Shown here: piece by piece, positions 42,751 through 42,800 of the stretch
Position numbering within the stretch: the stretch's first letter is position 1
Layout of the letters: every line of letters starts with the position of its first letter
Source: Enterocloster bolteae
Lineage (GTDB): Bacteria > Bacillota > Clostridia > Lachnospirales > Lachnospiraceae
Direction: 5' to 3'
DNA length: 42,800 nt
NCBI GenBank assembly: GCA_021772025.1
Contig: JAETNT010000034.1
Location: 1-42,800 of the forward strand
Notes under the pieces: generated by a model
The model's database searches: none
Told to the model about the DNA's origin: nothing
Seen by the model: only the letters and a program-made list of their open reading frames with translations
Made by a program: the position numbers and the translations under genes

Positions 42751-42800
42751 GGTTAAGCCCTCGACCGATTAGTATTAGTCAGCTCCATACATTGCTGCAC
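42751..42800 (-). rRNA. 23S rRNA, 3' end (partial)
   Basis: On the minus strand the end reads CTGACTAATACTAATCGG then TCGAGGGCTTAACC, the conserved 3' end of Firmicutes 23S rRNA. The rest is outside the window. In the 170 bases between it and tRNA-Asn no 5S rRNA is found. Confidence 0.92.

Overview
The window looks like a Firmicutes chromosome, most likely class Clostridia and close to Lachnospiraceae. The reasons are strong AGGAGG-type ribosome binding sites before most genes, a cyclic-lactone (agr-type) quorum-sensing locus, a Tn916-like tyrosine integrase, and Firmicutes-type tRNA and 23S rRNA ends. Nearly every gene lies on the minus strand, so the biological order runs from high to low coordinates. 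The species cannot be named from the sequence alone.

Region 1 (42.8 to 40.0 kb): the 3' end of a 23S rRNA gene, then tRNA-Asn, tRNA-Glu, a 3'-truncated tRNA-Cys and an intact tRNA-Cys. The intact tRNA-Cys faces an integrase and excisionase pair on the plus strand. This looks like the tRNA end of an integrated element. Four helically phased 10-bp repeats lie between the integrase and the tRNA. Region 2 (40.2 to 29.1 kb): a plasmid/ICE-like maintenance operon. It has a long leader with two terminator-like hairpins, an unknown 383-aa protein, a YqaJ-type exonuclease, a DUF4406 protein, a RecD2-like helicase, an unknown protein, a degenerate N6-methylase-like protein, a putative single-strand annealing protein with a Gln-rich repeat linker, a CHC2/Toprim primase-like protein, two small proteins and a ParM-like actin with a small partner. 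No conjugation genes are visible.

Region 3 (28.9 to 25.2 kb): a complete agr-type locus. A LytTR response regulator and a GHKL histidine kinase are followed by a terminator, then a promoter carrying a 9-12-9 direct repeat typical of LytTR sites, a 51-codon AgrD-like peptide gene overlapping agrB by 4 bp, and a small unknown gene.

Region 4 (25.1 kb to the window start): about 25 kb of co-directional, often overlapping genes that look like a divergent contractile injection system (T6SS/eCIS-like). In order: a secreted/membrane vWA protein, a large sheath-like protein, a tiny membrane peptide, two tube-like proteins, a J-domain protein, two FHA-like proteins, two degenerate PP2C proteins (one with a TM segment and TPR-like repeats), an Hsp70-like ATPase, four unknown probable baseplate proteins, a VgrG-like spike, a pentapeptide-repeat protein, an Imm11-like protein, a DUF4280 PAAR-like protein, and a VgrG-RHS fusion with an apparent frameshift. 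No ClpV, TssJ, TssL, TssM or Ser/Thr kinase is seen in the window.

The most interesting reading is a quorum-sensing-linked contractile weapon in a Gram-positive. In it an Hsp70/J pair, pseudophosphatase/FHA proteins and a vWA membrane protein stand where canonical T6SS has ClpV, a kinase/phosphatase switch and the TssJLM complex. The layout and motifs are read directly from the sequence. The assignments of sheath, tube and baseplate are inferences from size, order and weak resemblance.
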